A DNA stretch of 64,000 nucleotides, taken from assembly GCA_014873095.1 (NCBI GenBank), contig CP050848.1, positions 558,001-622,000 on the forward strand, in the 5' to 3' direction. This document shows, piece by piece, positions 27,602-37,182 of this stretch. Each line of letters opens with the position of its first letter. Within the stretch, counting starts at the first letter, position 1. The position numbers and the translations under genes were made by a program. Under the pieces are notes generated by a model. That model was not told the origin of the DNA. It saw only the letters and a list, made by a program, of their open reading frames with translations, and ran no database searches. This DNA is from Planctomycetales bacterium ZRK34 (GTDB taxonomy: Bacteria; Planctomycetota; Phycisphaerae; Phycisphaerales; Zrk34).

Positions 27602-28106
27602 AAAAGCGAATGATCCATGGCCCATCGCGGCGCGTCTGGGTGGGCGGCCCGATGCGTCCGAGCGGGGCGATGGATTCCGGTTGCATCTGATCTTGTTGAA
27701 CGAGGCCGCGTGGCGACCCGGCGGTTTGCGTGTCATCATCAATTGACATTTCATCCGGCGCTTGCACATGGGGCGGGGAGGGCGCACCAGTCATGGGTGC
27801 TGCCCGCAACGACATTCCCCGCCCGCGCAGTGCATGGGAGGCCTGCTGCATGAACTGGGTCATGGCCACACCGACCAGATCGGCTACGGCTTCCTCGTCG
27901 GCCGGGTCGATGCCGAAGTGGTACCACCACGCGTGCATCAACTCGTGAAAAAACACCGACAGACGCTGCGACTCGTTGGGCACATCGGAGATGAGTATCC
28001 GCTGGGCGAGGTTGTCGCAGAGGCCGTAGCAGTCCTGGTCGTCGTGGCGGATCATGCCGTGGACCAGTTGCACGGAATACCGGAAGGGCCCGATGTCGAT
28101 CCGCAT
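27582..28106 (-). CDS. Putative zinc metallopeptidase-like protein (HELMH)
   Basis: 174 residues from the ATG at 28106; an unrelated upstream extension was rejected. The motif FFHELMHAWWYHFG near residue 50 is a classic HExxH zinc site, followed by ADEEAVADLVG, whose Glu could be the third ligand as in ImmA/IrrE-like peptidases. The C-terminal ~75 residues are low complexity. No signal peptide. Convergent with the gene at 27167. Whether it is a peptidase or just a related fold is not certain. Confidence 0.65.
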   Translation of the reverse strand: MRIDIGPFRYSVQLVHGMIRHDDQDCYGLCDNLAQRILISDVPNESQRLSVFFHELMHAWWYHFGIDPADEEAVADLVGVAMTQFMQQASHALRGRGMSLRAAPMTGAPSPPHVQAPDEMSIDDDTQTAGSPRGLVQQDQMQPESIAPLGRIGPPTQTRRDGPWIIRFFSPVAG

Positions 28107-28296
28107 GGCTGACTCCTGACGCTGGGCGGTTGCGTCACGCGGCGTGCCGTCGCACATTCCCGGAGGGCGGCACTTAACTGACGTTGCCCATGCCTTATAA
28201 CACCCCGCACAGAATACGAACACCCCGCCGGGTGCCACCTGTATGACACCGCCCGCAAATTTTTTCTTGTACCGGGCTTCGGCTAACATACCGCTC

Positions 28297-29175
28297 ATGC
28301 AGCAAGCCGCCGTTCATCCTGTGGTCCACATCGCCCGTGACATCAAGCTGTCGCACACGGTCTTCGCGATGCCCTTCGCCCTGCTGGCGACTTTCGCCGC
28401 GGCGCGCGGTATGCCGGCCTGGCCGCTGATCGGGTTGATCCTCGTGTGCATGGTCTTCGCACGCACCTTTGCCATGCTCGCCAACCGTTACTTCGACCGC
28501 GAGATCGATCGCAACAACCCGCGCACCGCCGGGCGCGCCCTGCCGTCGGGTCGATTGCAACCCGGACAGGTGCTCACCGTCATGGGCCTGTGCGCCGCCG
28601 GTCTGATCGCCGGGGCTGCGGGGTTCGGGCTGCTTGGTGGCAACTGGTGGCCGGTGATCTTCTCACCGCTCGTGCTCGCCTGGCTGGCGGCGTACGGGCT
28701 GATGAAGCGCTTCACGCTGCTATGCCACTTCTTCCTCGGCATCGCCTTAGCGCTGAGCCCGCTGGCGGCGGCGCTGGCGATTGATCCGAGCTATCTGCAG
28801 CACGCCCCCGCGTGGTACCTGGCCGGCTTTGTCGCGCTGTGGGTCGGCGGGTTCGACGTCATCTACGCCATGCAGGACATCGAACACGACCAGCGCGACG
28901 GCCTGCACTCGATCCCCGCCAAACTCGGCCCGGCCGGCGCCCTGTTCATCGCCAAACTCGCCCACCTCGGTGCCCTGAGCCTGCTCGTGATGGTCTACCG
29001 TGCCGAACCCCTGCTCGGGCGCGTGTTCTTCGTCGGCGTCTGCATCGTGGGTCTGGCCCTGATCGTTGAACACATCGCCGCCGCTCGCGGCCGGTTCACG
29101 ATGGCATTCTTCACGCTCAACGGCCTGATCAGCCTGATCCTCGGCGCCCTCGGCATCGCCGATATCCTGTTGTAA
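28297..29175 (+). CDS. ubiA: UbiA-family prenyltransferase
   Basis: 292 residues with about eight membrane helices. Two Asp-rich motifs define the family: ANRYFDREIDRNNPRTAGR and YAMQDIEHDQRDGLHSIPAK. It attaches a polyprenyl tail to an aromatic ring in quinone synthesis at the inner membrane. Given a planctomycete host and ubiX nearby, the futalosine-pathway enzyme MqnP is the likely true function, but 4-hydroxybenzoate prenyltransferase cannot be excluded. ATG at 28297 chosen; TAACAT lies 7 bases upstream. Confidence 0.9.
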   Translation: MQQAAVHPVVHIARDIKLSHTVFAMPFALLATFAAARGMPAWPLIGLILVCMVFARTFAMLANRYFDREIDRNNPRTAGRALPSGRLQPGQVLTVMGLCAAGLIAGAAGFGLLGGNWWPVIFSPLVLAWLAAYGLMKRFTLLCHFFLGIALALSPLAAALAIDPSYLQHAPAWYLAGFVALWVGGFDVIYAMQDIEHDQRDGLHSIPAKLGPAGALFIAKLAHLGALSLLVMVYRAEPLLGRVFFVGVCIVGLALIVEHIAAARGRFTMAFFTLNGLISLILGALGIADILL

Positions 29176-29214
29176 CCGACACTTGCCGCGGCGTGTTTTT
29201 CCTTTGGCCGCCGG

Positions 29215-29242
29215 TTGCCCCAGTCGTTTGGATTGCTACAAT
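29215..29242 (+). promoter_or_regulatory. Predicted tRNA-Arg promoter
   Basis: TTGCCC (29215-29220) and TACAAT (29237-29242), 16 bases apart, 15 bases before the tRNA gene. Confidence 0.55.
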
Positions 29243-29257
29243 ACTCGTCTTCGACCC

Positions 29258-29331
29258 GCGGGCGTAGCTCAATTGGATAGAGCACCTGACTACGGATCAG
29301 GAGGTTGAGGGTTCGAATCCTTCCGCCCGTA
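29258..29331 (+). tRNA. tRNA-Arg (anticodon ACG)
   Basis: Full cloverleaf: acceptor GCGGGCG with CGCCCGT, D arm GCTC...GAGC, anticodon stem CCTGA/TCAGG around loop CTACGGA giving ACG, and T arm GAGGG/CCTTC with TTCGAAT. CCA is not encoded. The convergent HTH gene reads 42 bases into it from the other strand. Confidence 0.95.
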
Positions 29332-30222
29332 TTTTTCCATCTTCGACCTGACCGGCCGCACTTCGTGTGCGGCCGTTTGCGTTGGGTCCCCCACCTCTTC
29401 GCCACGCATCAGGCCACCGCTTAAACGCTGCACGAATCGATCCCACGCCTCGGTGCACTCGGCCGACTCATACACCAGTTCCGCGCACCGACGGCAGGCA
29501 AACCGCTCGCCGATCATCACCGCCTCGTTGCCCAGGTAGTGCCGCGCCGTCCAGGGTCCCATCGCCAGGTAGACCTTGAACACCTGCTGCCCGCACCGCG
29601 GACAGATCCATTGCCACATCCCGCCCTGCGCCCCGATCCGCCGGCGCACGCGCACCAGCTCCTGGTAAAACGAGTCGTCGACACGTTCGTACAGGTATCG
29701 CCGCACAAAGCCCCACGGCATCTGCCAGACTTCACCGCCCGGGTCCAGCGCGTACGGGGTGTACACCAGCGTCATGTTCAACTTTGGAAACCGCCGGGCA
29801 TATGGAAATGCCCGGGCGTCTTCGGGGCCGGAAGATCCGCGACCTGTCAGGTCGCGGCTATGGGTCAGCGACCGGGCCTGGTGTTTGCCATCGAAGCGGC
29901 GGACGACGACGAGCCCGCGTTTTTCCCAGCGGCGGATCGTGTTGACTGACACGCCGAACTTCCGCGCCACCTGCCGCATGGTCAGCCCCGGCGGCGGCAC
30001 AAACACCGGCTCGCACATGGCGCGCACCTCGTGGCCCTCCAGTTCGATACGCTCGGCGTCGTCCGACACCGGGATGCCGGGGATCCATCGCCTGTCACCG
30101 GCGCGCAGGACCAGCGCGTGCGTGCGCAGGGGCTTTTGCAGGTGCCGCCCGAGTCTGGCCGCGGCGCCGGCCTCGAGCCGGGCGGCACTACCGTCGAGAA
30201 TCTGTCGGTCCAGTTCATCCAT
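29290..30222 (-). CDS. HTH protein with C-terminal zinc ribbon and in-frame repeat insertion
   Basis: 310 residues. A MerR/AlpA-like helix-turn-helix is at about 80-110 (LTMRQVARKFGVSVNTIRRWEKRGLV). The C-terminal part carries a zinc ribbon with ICPRCGQQ and FACRRCAELV. Between them, residues around 122-130 (HSRDLTGRGSS) are encoded by a copy of the CTGACAG-type palindrome (29834-29860). The stop lies inside the tRNA-Arg gene, so the final ~14 residues are encoded by antisense tRNA sequence. Probably a DNA-binding protein; target unknown. Confidence 0.72.
   Translation of the reverse strand: MDELDRQILDGSAARLEAGAAARLGRHLQKPLRTHALVLRAGDRRWIPGIPVSDDAERIELEGHEVRAMCEPVFVPPPGLTMRQVARKFGVSVNTIRRWEKRGLVVVRRFDGKHQARSLTHSRDLTGRGSSGPEDARAFPYARRFPKLNMTLVYTPYALDPGGEVWQMPWGFVRRYLYERVDDSFYQELVRVRRRIGAQGGMWQWICPRCGQQVFKVYLAMGPWTARHYLGNEAVMIGERFACRRCAELVYESAECTEAWDRFVQRLSGGLMRGEEVGDPTQTAAHEVRPVRSKMEKYGRKDSNPQPPDP
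29834..29860. repeat. CTGTCAG-family palindrome inside the HTH gene
   Basis: ATCCGCGACCTGTCAGG followed by TCGCGGCTAT; third locus of the family seen at 4982-5035 and 26271-26324, here within coding sequence and in frame. Confidence 0.85.
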
Positions 30223-30363
30223 CTACCTTCAGACGGAGCGACGTGATTGTGCGCGCCGGGCGTGAAACAAACAGCATTTTGAGGCGTTATGTAATTAACA
30301 CCCGTTGCCGGCCGGTGCGCACAGGCGTGTCGCATGACCGTTGCCAACCGAAGGAGCCTCCTG

Positions 30364-30720
30364 ATGAATCGGCGAATCATGGGTTGCCTGCTGACCACGA
30401 TCACCCTGTCGATGCTGGCCGCCTGTTCAAACAATGAACCGGCCGCCAGCCAGCCCGCGGCTGAACCCGCGGCCGTCGTAGAGCCGGCCGTCGAGCAATC
30501 GGCCCCTGCCGAAGCGCCAAAAGCGAAAAAGCCCCTCTCGGAATTTCAACAGGCCGACCTCGACGGCGACGGCACGCTGGAGTACGACGAGTTTGCCGGC
30601 ACACCGCTCGCCCAACAGGCCAGCGATCCCGATGGTCTGTTCAAAGAACTGGACAAAGACGGCGACGAAGAGCTCAGTCGAAAAGAATTCAAAGCCGGGC
30701 TCAAACAAGCCAGCCAGTGA
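30364..30720 (+). CDS. EF-hand lipoprotein
   Basis: 118 residues. The lipobox LSMLAAC predicts a lipid anchor; an Ala/Pro/Glu-rich linker follows. Two EF-hand loops are visible: DLDGDGTLEYDEF and DKDGDEELSRKEF, so it should bind calcium outside the inner membrane. AAGGAG precedes the ATG at 30364. Common type in planctomycetes; partner unknown. Confidence 0.85.
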   Translation: MNRRIMGCLLTTITLSMLAACSNNEPAASQPAAEPAAVVEPAVEQSAPAEAPKAKKPLSEFQQADLDGDGTLEYDEFAGTPLAQQASDPDGLFKELDKDGDEELSRKEFKAGLKQASQ

Positions 30721-30736
30721 TCGGCGATGTCAACTT

Positions 30737-30894
30737 TTCTGAGCCCCGAGCGTCAGCGACGGGTCGAACTTCAAGCCACAGCACAAAGTCACAAAGACAC
30801 AAAGAAGAATTACATGAATTATGATTCTCTTTGTGTCTTTGCGCCTTCGTGTCTTCGTGCTCCTCTGAAGTTCCACCCGCTCGGGGCTCAGATT
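30737..30894. repeat. Large imperfect inverted repeat between convergent genes
   Basis: Outer arms GAGCCCCGAGCG and CGCTCGGGGCTC, inner arms CACAAAGACACAAAGA and TCTTTGTGTCTTTG. Fills the gap between the EF-hand gene and the convergent membrane protein; likely forms a hairpin in both transcripts. Confidence 0.75.
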
Positions 30895-30895
30895 T

Positions 30896-31138
30896 TCATG
30901 CGGCGATCTTCAGCGCCAGCCACGGGACGAAGTTGAACAGGTAGATGGCGATTTTGTAGAAGGCCAGACCGGCGTAGTGGATCCCGTCGAACTGCTCGCG
31001 CGAGAGTTTGAACCATCGGCCGTGCAGGCGATGAATCCAGTCATGCGCGAACACGATCATGAGCATCCACACCAGCAGCACGCCGACGTTGATGATCGTC
31101 GACCACAGCAGCATCGACTCGAGTGTTTGCAGATTCAT
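30896..31138 (-). CDS. Small membrane protein (DUF6868-like)
   Basis: 80 residues. Two hydrophobic helices flank the conserved HDWIHRLHGRWFKLSREQF segment, followed by HYAGLAFYKIAIYLFNFVPWLAL; I recognise this as the small membrane family DUF6868, with moderate certainty. GGAGG precedes the ATG. Function unknown. Confidence 0.78.
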   Translation of the reverse strand: MNLQTLESMLLWSTIINVGVLLVWMLMIVFAHDWIHRLHGRWFKLSREQFDGIHYAGLAFYKIAIYLFNFVPWLALKIAA

Positions 31139-31250
31139 GTCAAGACCTCCGGGAAGTGGTGACGCGACAAGCGCATCATAGACCGACCCGAGACGGGTCG
31201 GCTATATAGCCGCCCCCTTCGGGGTCGGTTCCAACCGGTCGTGATGGCGT

Positions 31251-31463
31251 TTACCCGGCATGGACAGTGAGTGCTTTGGAAGTGGGTCGCGGAATCGGCT
31301 CGCCATGCGATCGGAGGGATTCAATGTGCAGTGTGATCGCCTCACGGATCGCCTGCTCGGCCTCCGGCATCGTGTCGCCGCAACTGACGCAGCCGGGCAG
31401 GTCCGGCACATAAGCGCTATAGCTTCCGTCGGCAGCTTGTTCGATGATGACCAGATAATTCAT
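31251..31463 (-). CDS. hicB: HicB-family antitoxin
   Basis: 70 residues. The HicB fold is clear: YLVIIEQAADGSYSAYVPDLPGCVS, then EAEQAIREAITLHIESL. It is short and lacks an obvious C-terminal HTH or RHH domain, so it may neutralise the toxin without strong DNA binding of its own. It starts 16 bases after hicA, the usual order for this pair. Confidence 0.88.
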   Translation of the reverse strand: MNYLVIIEQAADGSYSAYVPDLPGCVSCGDTMPEAEQAIREAITLHIESLRSHGEPIPRPTSKALTVHAG

Positions 31464-31479
31464 GCCGCAGACTCCGTGT

Positions 31480-31671
31480 TTATTTTAGGCCAGCTTGTTT
31501 GAGAATGCTGTTGAGCGTTCCAGGCGGTATATCTTTATTCAGTTTCCCGCCGGCCGAGATGGTCACCGTGCCGGGCCGAGTCGGATGTCGATACTGCATG
31601 TGACTGCCAACCGTGCGGTCAAGCTTCCAGCCATGCGATTCAATCAGTTTGATGATGTCCCGGTACTTCAT
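31480..31671 (-). CDS. hicA: HicA-family mRNA interferase toxin
   Basis: 63 residues with the dsRBD-like HicA fold: IIKLIESHGWKLDRTVGSHMQYRHP, with the catalytic His in GSHMQY, then IPPGTLNSILKQAGL. It cleaves mRNA when free of HicB. Its ATG overlaps the stop of the preceding small membrane-protein gene as ATGA, an unusual coupling for a toxin-antitoxin pair. Confidence 0.9.
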   Translation of the reverse strand: MKYRDIIKLIESHGWKLDRTVGSHMQYRHPTRPGTVTISAGGKLNKDIPPGTLNSILKQAGLK

Positions 31672-31925
31672 GACGGATCGCGCGGCGATTGTTCGTTTTT
31701 CTCGGCCCGCTTGCGCCGGCGGATTTCCACAATATGCGCTGTCATTAATATGATGAACATCACGATGAACAGTACGATGGGCATCACCATCATCAACGTT
31801 CCGAGGCGATCATCAGTAAACTCTCTCGGCCAGAATGCGAACATGAAATTGAGGACAAGAAACTGCATCAGCCACGGGTACAGTTCAGTCCGAGTCACAT
31901 AGGTGCGCTGCTTTTCTTCCGTCAT
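31668..31925 (-). CDS. Small membrane protein, copy 1, coupled to hicA
   Basis: 85 residues from the ATG at 31925. N-terminus MTEEKQRTYVTRTELYPWL closely matches that of the next gene upstream (MTEKEQQLYPTRSEMYGML), so the two are paralogues. Two membrane helices (about 20-36 and 45-66) lead to a basic tail. Its stop overlaps the hicA start. Function unknown; translation may set hicA output. Confidence 0.68.
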   Translation of the reverse strand: MTEEKQRTYVTRTELYPWLMQFLVLNFMFAFWPREFTDDRLGTLMMVMPIVLFIVMFIILMTAHIVEIRRRKRAEKNEQSPRDPS

Positions 31926-31984
31926 GATTGATCCCCAGAGGTCCGCGCCTGCACGGACATCCAATGCGTAAATCATCCGGGCAG

Positions 31985-32150
31985 GCCCGGCCCTTTGATA
32001 AAACCTTCGATATCTTCCGGTTGATCCTGTGATCCTATCAACTCTTCTTTGTGGCTTGGTGTCTTTGCGTCTTCGTGCTGAAGCAGCGTGTGTATTTTGC
32101 CAGGGCGCCCTCACCCCGGCCCTCTCCCGCGGGGAGAGGGGGTAAGACGC
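31985..32150. repeat. Composite repeat (copy 1 of duplicated intergenic unit)
   Basis: Contains GGTTGATCCTGTGATCC, CTTTGTGGCTTGGTGTC and GCGCCCTCACCCCGGCCCTC blocks in the same order as 32455-32606; the last block is the repeat type found inside queG. Confidence 0.8.
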
Positions 32151-32155
32151 GGCGA

Positions 32156-32383
32156 TCATTCATCAATCGTTGGATGCTCCACGCGTGGCGGCATCTTTTT
32201 GTAGTGTCTCCAGCACCACATCCACATTAAGTGCATGCAGACCATCCACCCCAAAACAAACAGTGAGAAGTATTTTTTCGTTGGATCAAACAAAAGTAAT
32301 GCTCCTGTCATTATCGAGGAAGCACTCAGCATGCCGTACATTTCAGATCGGGTCGGGTACAGTTGCTGTTCTTTTTCGGTCAT
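32156..32383 (-). CDS. Small membrane protein, copy 2
   Basis: 75 residues with two hydrophobic helices (about 17-32 and 38-57) and a conserved N-terminus shared with the gene at 31668-31925. Beyond the first ~20 residues the two proteins differ strongly. The preceding and following intergenic repeats are also duplicated, so gene plus flank forms a tandem unit. Function unknown. Confidence 0.65.
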   Translation of the reverse strand: MTEKEQQLYPTRSEMYGMLSASSIMTGALLLFDPTKKYFSLFVLGWMVCMHLMWMWCWRHYKKMPPRVEHPTIDE

Positions 32384-32454
32384 GATGGTTCCCCAGATAT
32401 CCGAGCCTGCTCGGATGTTGTATGACTGAGCTGATCCGGACAGGCCCGGATAGA

Positions 32455-32606
32455 CGACAAGTTACCCCAATCATCCGGTCGATCCTGTCATCCTGTCAAC
32501 TCTTCTTTGTGGCTTGGTGTCTCTGCGTCTTCGTGCTGAATCAGCGCGTGTGTTTTGCCAGGGCGCCCTCACCCCGGCCCTCTCCCGTGGGGAGAGGGGT
32601 AAGAAA
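32455..32606. repeat. Composite repeat (copy 2 of duplicated intergenic unit)
   Basis: Same ordered blocks as 31985-32150, ending in the GGGGAGAGGGGTAAG word next to the RRM-gene terminator. Confidence 0.8.
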
Positions 32607-32638
32607 AAAACCCCGGCACTTTCGTGTCGGGGTTTTTT
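32604..32638. terminator. Bidirectional intrinsic terminator of the RRM gene
   Basis: Stem CCCCGGCAC/GTGTCGGGG with a short loop, flanked by A7 and T6, so it works on both strands; it follows the RRM gene. Confidence 0.9.
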
Positions 32639-32668
32639 GAACTTTCGTTCTTAGCGGTCGTTGGTGAA

Positions 32669-32995
32669 TTACCAACGATCGCGACGGCCACCGCCGCCGC
32701 CACCGCCGCCGCCACGGCCGCCGCGGAAGCCGCCGCCGCCGCCGCCACCGCGGGGCTCGCGGGGCTTGGCTTCGTTGACGTTCAGCGTGCGACCGTCAAG
32801 CTCTTGGCCGTTGAGGGCTTCGATGGCCTTGCGGGCGCCGTCGTCGTCCATGGTGACGAACGCGAAGCCGCGGGGGCGTCCGGTTTCACGGTCGGTGATG
32901 ACCGCGACTTCGGTGACTTCGCCGAATTCGCCGAACGCGGACTGGAGGGCGTCCTCAGTGGTGTTGAAGTTGAGGTTGCCTACGTAGATCTTCAT
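32669..32995 (-). CDS. RRM-domain glycine-rich RNA-binding protein
   Basis: 108 residues. One RRM at about 1-80: RNP2 KIYVGNLNF and RNP1 GFAFVTMDD, with the aromatic residues that stack on RNA. The tail is Gly/Arg-rich (RGG-like). This type binds single-stranded RNA and in cyanobacteria is cold-induced. ATG at 32995 has GGAG upstream. A promoter at 33137-33167 would give a leader of about 135 bases. Confidence 0.94.
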   Translation of the reverse strand: MKIYVGNLNFNTTEDALQSAFGEFGEVTEVAVITDRETGRPRGFAFVTMDDDGARKAIEALNGQELDGRTLNVNEAKPREPRGGGGGGGFRGGRGGGGGGGGGRRDRW

Positions 32996-33136
32996 CGGTT
33001 GCTCCGAGAGAAGAAGTGTGGTGAAGCGCGGTCTCGTGAATCTCGGAGCTTTGGTAGCTGGTAGCCGGGAAGCATCGGATCGGGCGTCACAAGGGACAAG
33101 CACGGGCCACTGTGGCCGGTGCGGGTTAACTCGTAG

Positions 33137-33167
33137 AGTATAGCATAAGTTTTCGTGAAGGTGTCAA
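33137..33167 (-). promoter_or_regulatory. Predicted promoter of the RRM gene
   Basis: Minus-strand TTGACA (33167-33162) and TATACT (33142-33137) with a 19-base spacer and a TGC extended -10. Spacer is long but both hexamers are good. The gap 33168-33369 holds only a CCATGCCCAA/TTGGGCATGG inverted repeat (33184-33280) and no gene. Confidence 0.55.
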
Positions 33168-33369
33168 GTCGGGTGCAAATGTGCCATGCCCAAATTCCCA
33201 TGACCAGGGCAATGTCGAATGTTTGAATGTAGGAATGGGGGACACGGACATGGAGGAATTGGGCGTTACCTTGGGCATGGGTGCTCGGGCATTGTTGTTG
33301 CCCGGATCCGGTGCTTCGCGTTCGCCCCTTGGGGGGCTCTCGCTCAGCACGCGGCTTTTTTTGGGGTCT

Positions 33370-33407
33370 ATAGAAAGAGCCCCACAGCCTTTAGAGCTGT
33401 GGGGCTC
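33370..33407 (-). terminator. Terminator of the 23S-5S rRNA operon
   Basis: Stem GAGCCCCACAG/CTGTGGGGCTC followed on the minus strand by TTTCT, 6 bases after the 5S gene. Confidence 0.85.
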
Positions 33408-33412
33408 GAAAA

Positions 33413-33521
33413 GTCGGCGATACCTACTTTCCCAGCAAAGCCAGTATCATCGGCGACTTGAGCTTAACGGCCGTGTTCGGGATGGGAACGGGTGTTTCCT
33501 CAAGCCTATTGGGTCACCGAC
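33413..33521 (-). rRNA. rrf: 5S ribosomal RNA
   Basis: 109 bases beginning GTCGGTGACCC and ending GTATCGCCGAC, which pair as the terminal helix; the conserved CCCATCCCGAACACGGC loop is present. Transcribed after 23S, with a ~200-base spacer. Confidence 0.95.
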
Positions 33522-33721
33522 AAGACGCCGGGTGGTCTTTCGACCACCCGACGGGGAATATCGGGTGGATGGTCTGGAATTTGAATGCCCATGGAATCCG
33601 ACGCTTCGCTAACGCTCAGCGTTCGGCTTGGGTCCTGTGACACAGGTGACGTGTCACGGGGATGGGTGTTATGTGATGCATGAAGTTTTGGGCTTGGTGT
33701 CTATATCGACGCAGGGTCGAT

Positions 33722-36577
<2,856 letters not shown>

Positions 36578-36852
36578 ATCGACCTTGAGTCGATTGTCAC
36601 CATCTCAGCACGATTTACACTGAGAAACTTACGCGACGCCGATTAGAGGATCGACATCCGCAAGTCAGCCCGAAAAGCCATGCGCTCACATAACTCAGTG
36701 ACACATACACATCAGAAAAATGTGCATGCGGCATTCCAGACCTATCCACTTGTCAAAGATCCACACAGGGTTGCTTTCGCTTGCTGTGTCCCGCTCGCCG
36801 CGGGTGAAGCCGTCCGTCGTGTCGGGCGGATTCACTCGGTGCGAGGCGGAGA

Positions 36853-36880
36853 AATATACCCGGCCAGAATCGCGTGTCAA
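36853..36880 (-). promoter_or_regulatory. Predicted promoter of the 23S-5S operon
   Basis: TTGACA (36880-36875) and TATATT (36858-36853), 16 bases apart on the minus strand, ~270 bases before 23S. A near-consensus promoter fits a stand-alone rRNA operon. Confidence 0.65.
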
Positions 36881-36935
36881 GGGCTGTTAACCCTCGCCTG
36901 AAAAATTTTTTACCTGCCTCTGATCGTTGCCTCGA

Positions 36936-36966
36936 ACTAAAAAGGTCGCGGGCAGTGCCGCGACCT
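36936..36966 (-). terminator. Intrinsic terminator upstream of the 23S promoter
   Basis: Stem GGTCGCGG/CCGCGACC followed on the minus strand by TTTTT. It would end transcription from dprA or from the candidate small RNA. Confidence 0.8.
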
Positions 36967-37055
36967 CATCATGGTCGTGTGCTTTCTGCCAAGCAGCCTA
37001 CCGTGTCGTTGAATTCAGCATGCAGTAGTGGCTCCTGCTGACCTCGTCGTTAGCG
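36937..37055 (-). ncRNA. Candidate small RNA
   Basis: A strong promoter (TTGACA at 37089-37084, TAATAT at 37067-37062, 16-base spacer) is followed about 120 bases later by an intrinsic terminator, with no open reading frame between. This is the layout of an independent small RNA. The sequence lacks the conserved 4.5S SRP loop and a tRNA-like end, so it is not SRP RNA or tmRNA; I do not recognise it. It could instead be a terminated leader. Confidence 0.45.
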
Positions 37056-37061
37056 GCCTTA

Positions 37062-37089
37062 ATATTAGCTGTCTGCGTGCCCATGTCAA
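37062..37089 (-). promoter_or_regulatory. Promoter of the candidate small RNA
   Basis: Near-perfect TTGACA-N16-TAATAT on the minus strand, between dprA and the terminator at 36936-36966. Confidence 0.6.
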
Positions 37090-37182
37090 GCGTTGAGCCT
37101 CGCAAAAATTACAGAACTTTCACGAGGCTTTATCGGTCGCTGAAGCATGCGTGTTTTACCGTGGTTTGCAAGCGGGTTGCGG

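Noticed and set aside
32661..32987. Pro/Ala-rich plus-strand frames opposite the RRM gene
   Set aside because: Artefact of the Gly-rich tail codons read on the other strand.
36937..37055. 4.5S SRP RNA or tmRNA identity for the small RNA candidate
   Set aside because: The conserved GGAAGGAAGCAG-type loop of SRP RNA and the tRNA-like end of tmRNA are missing.
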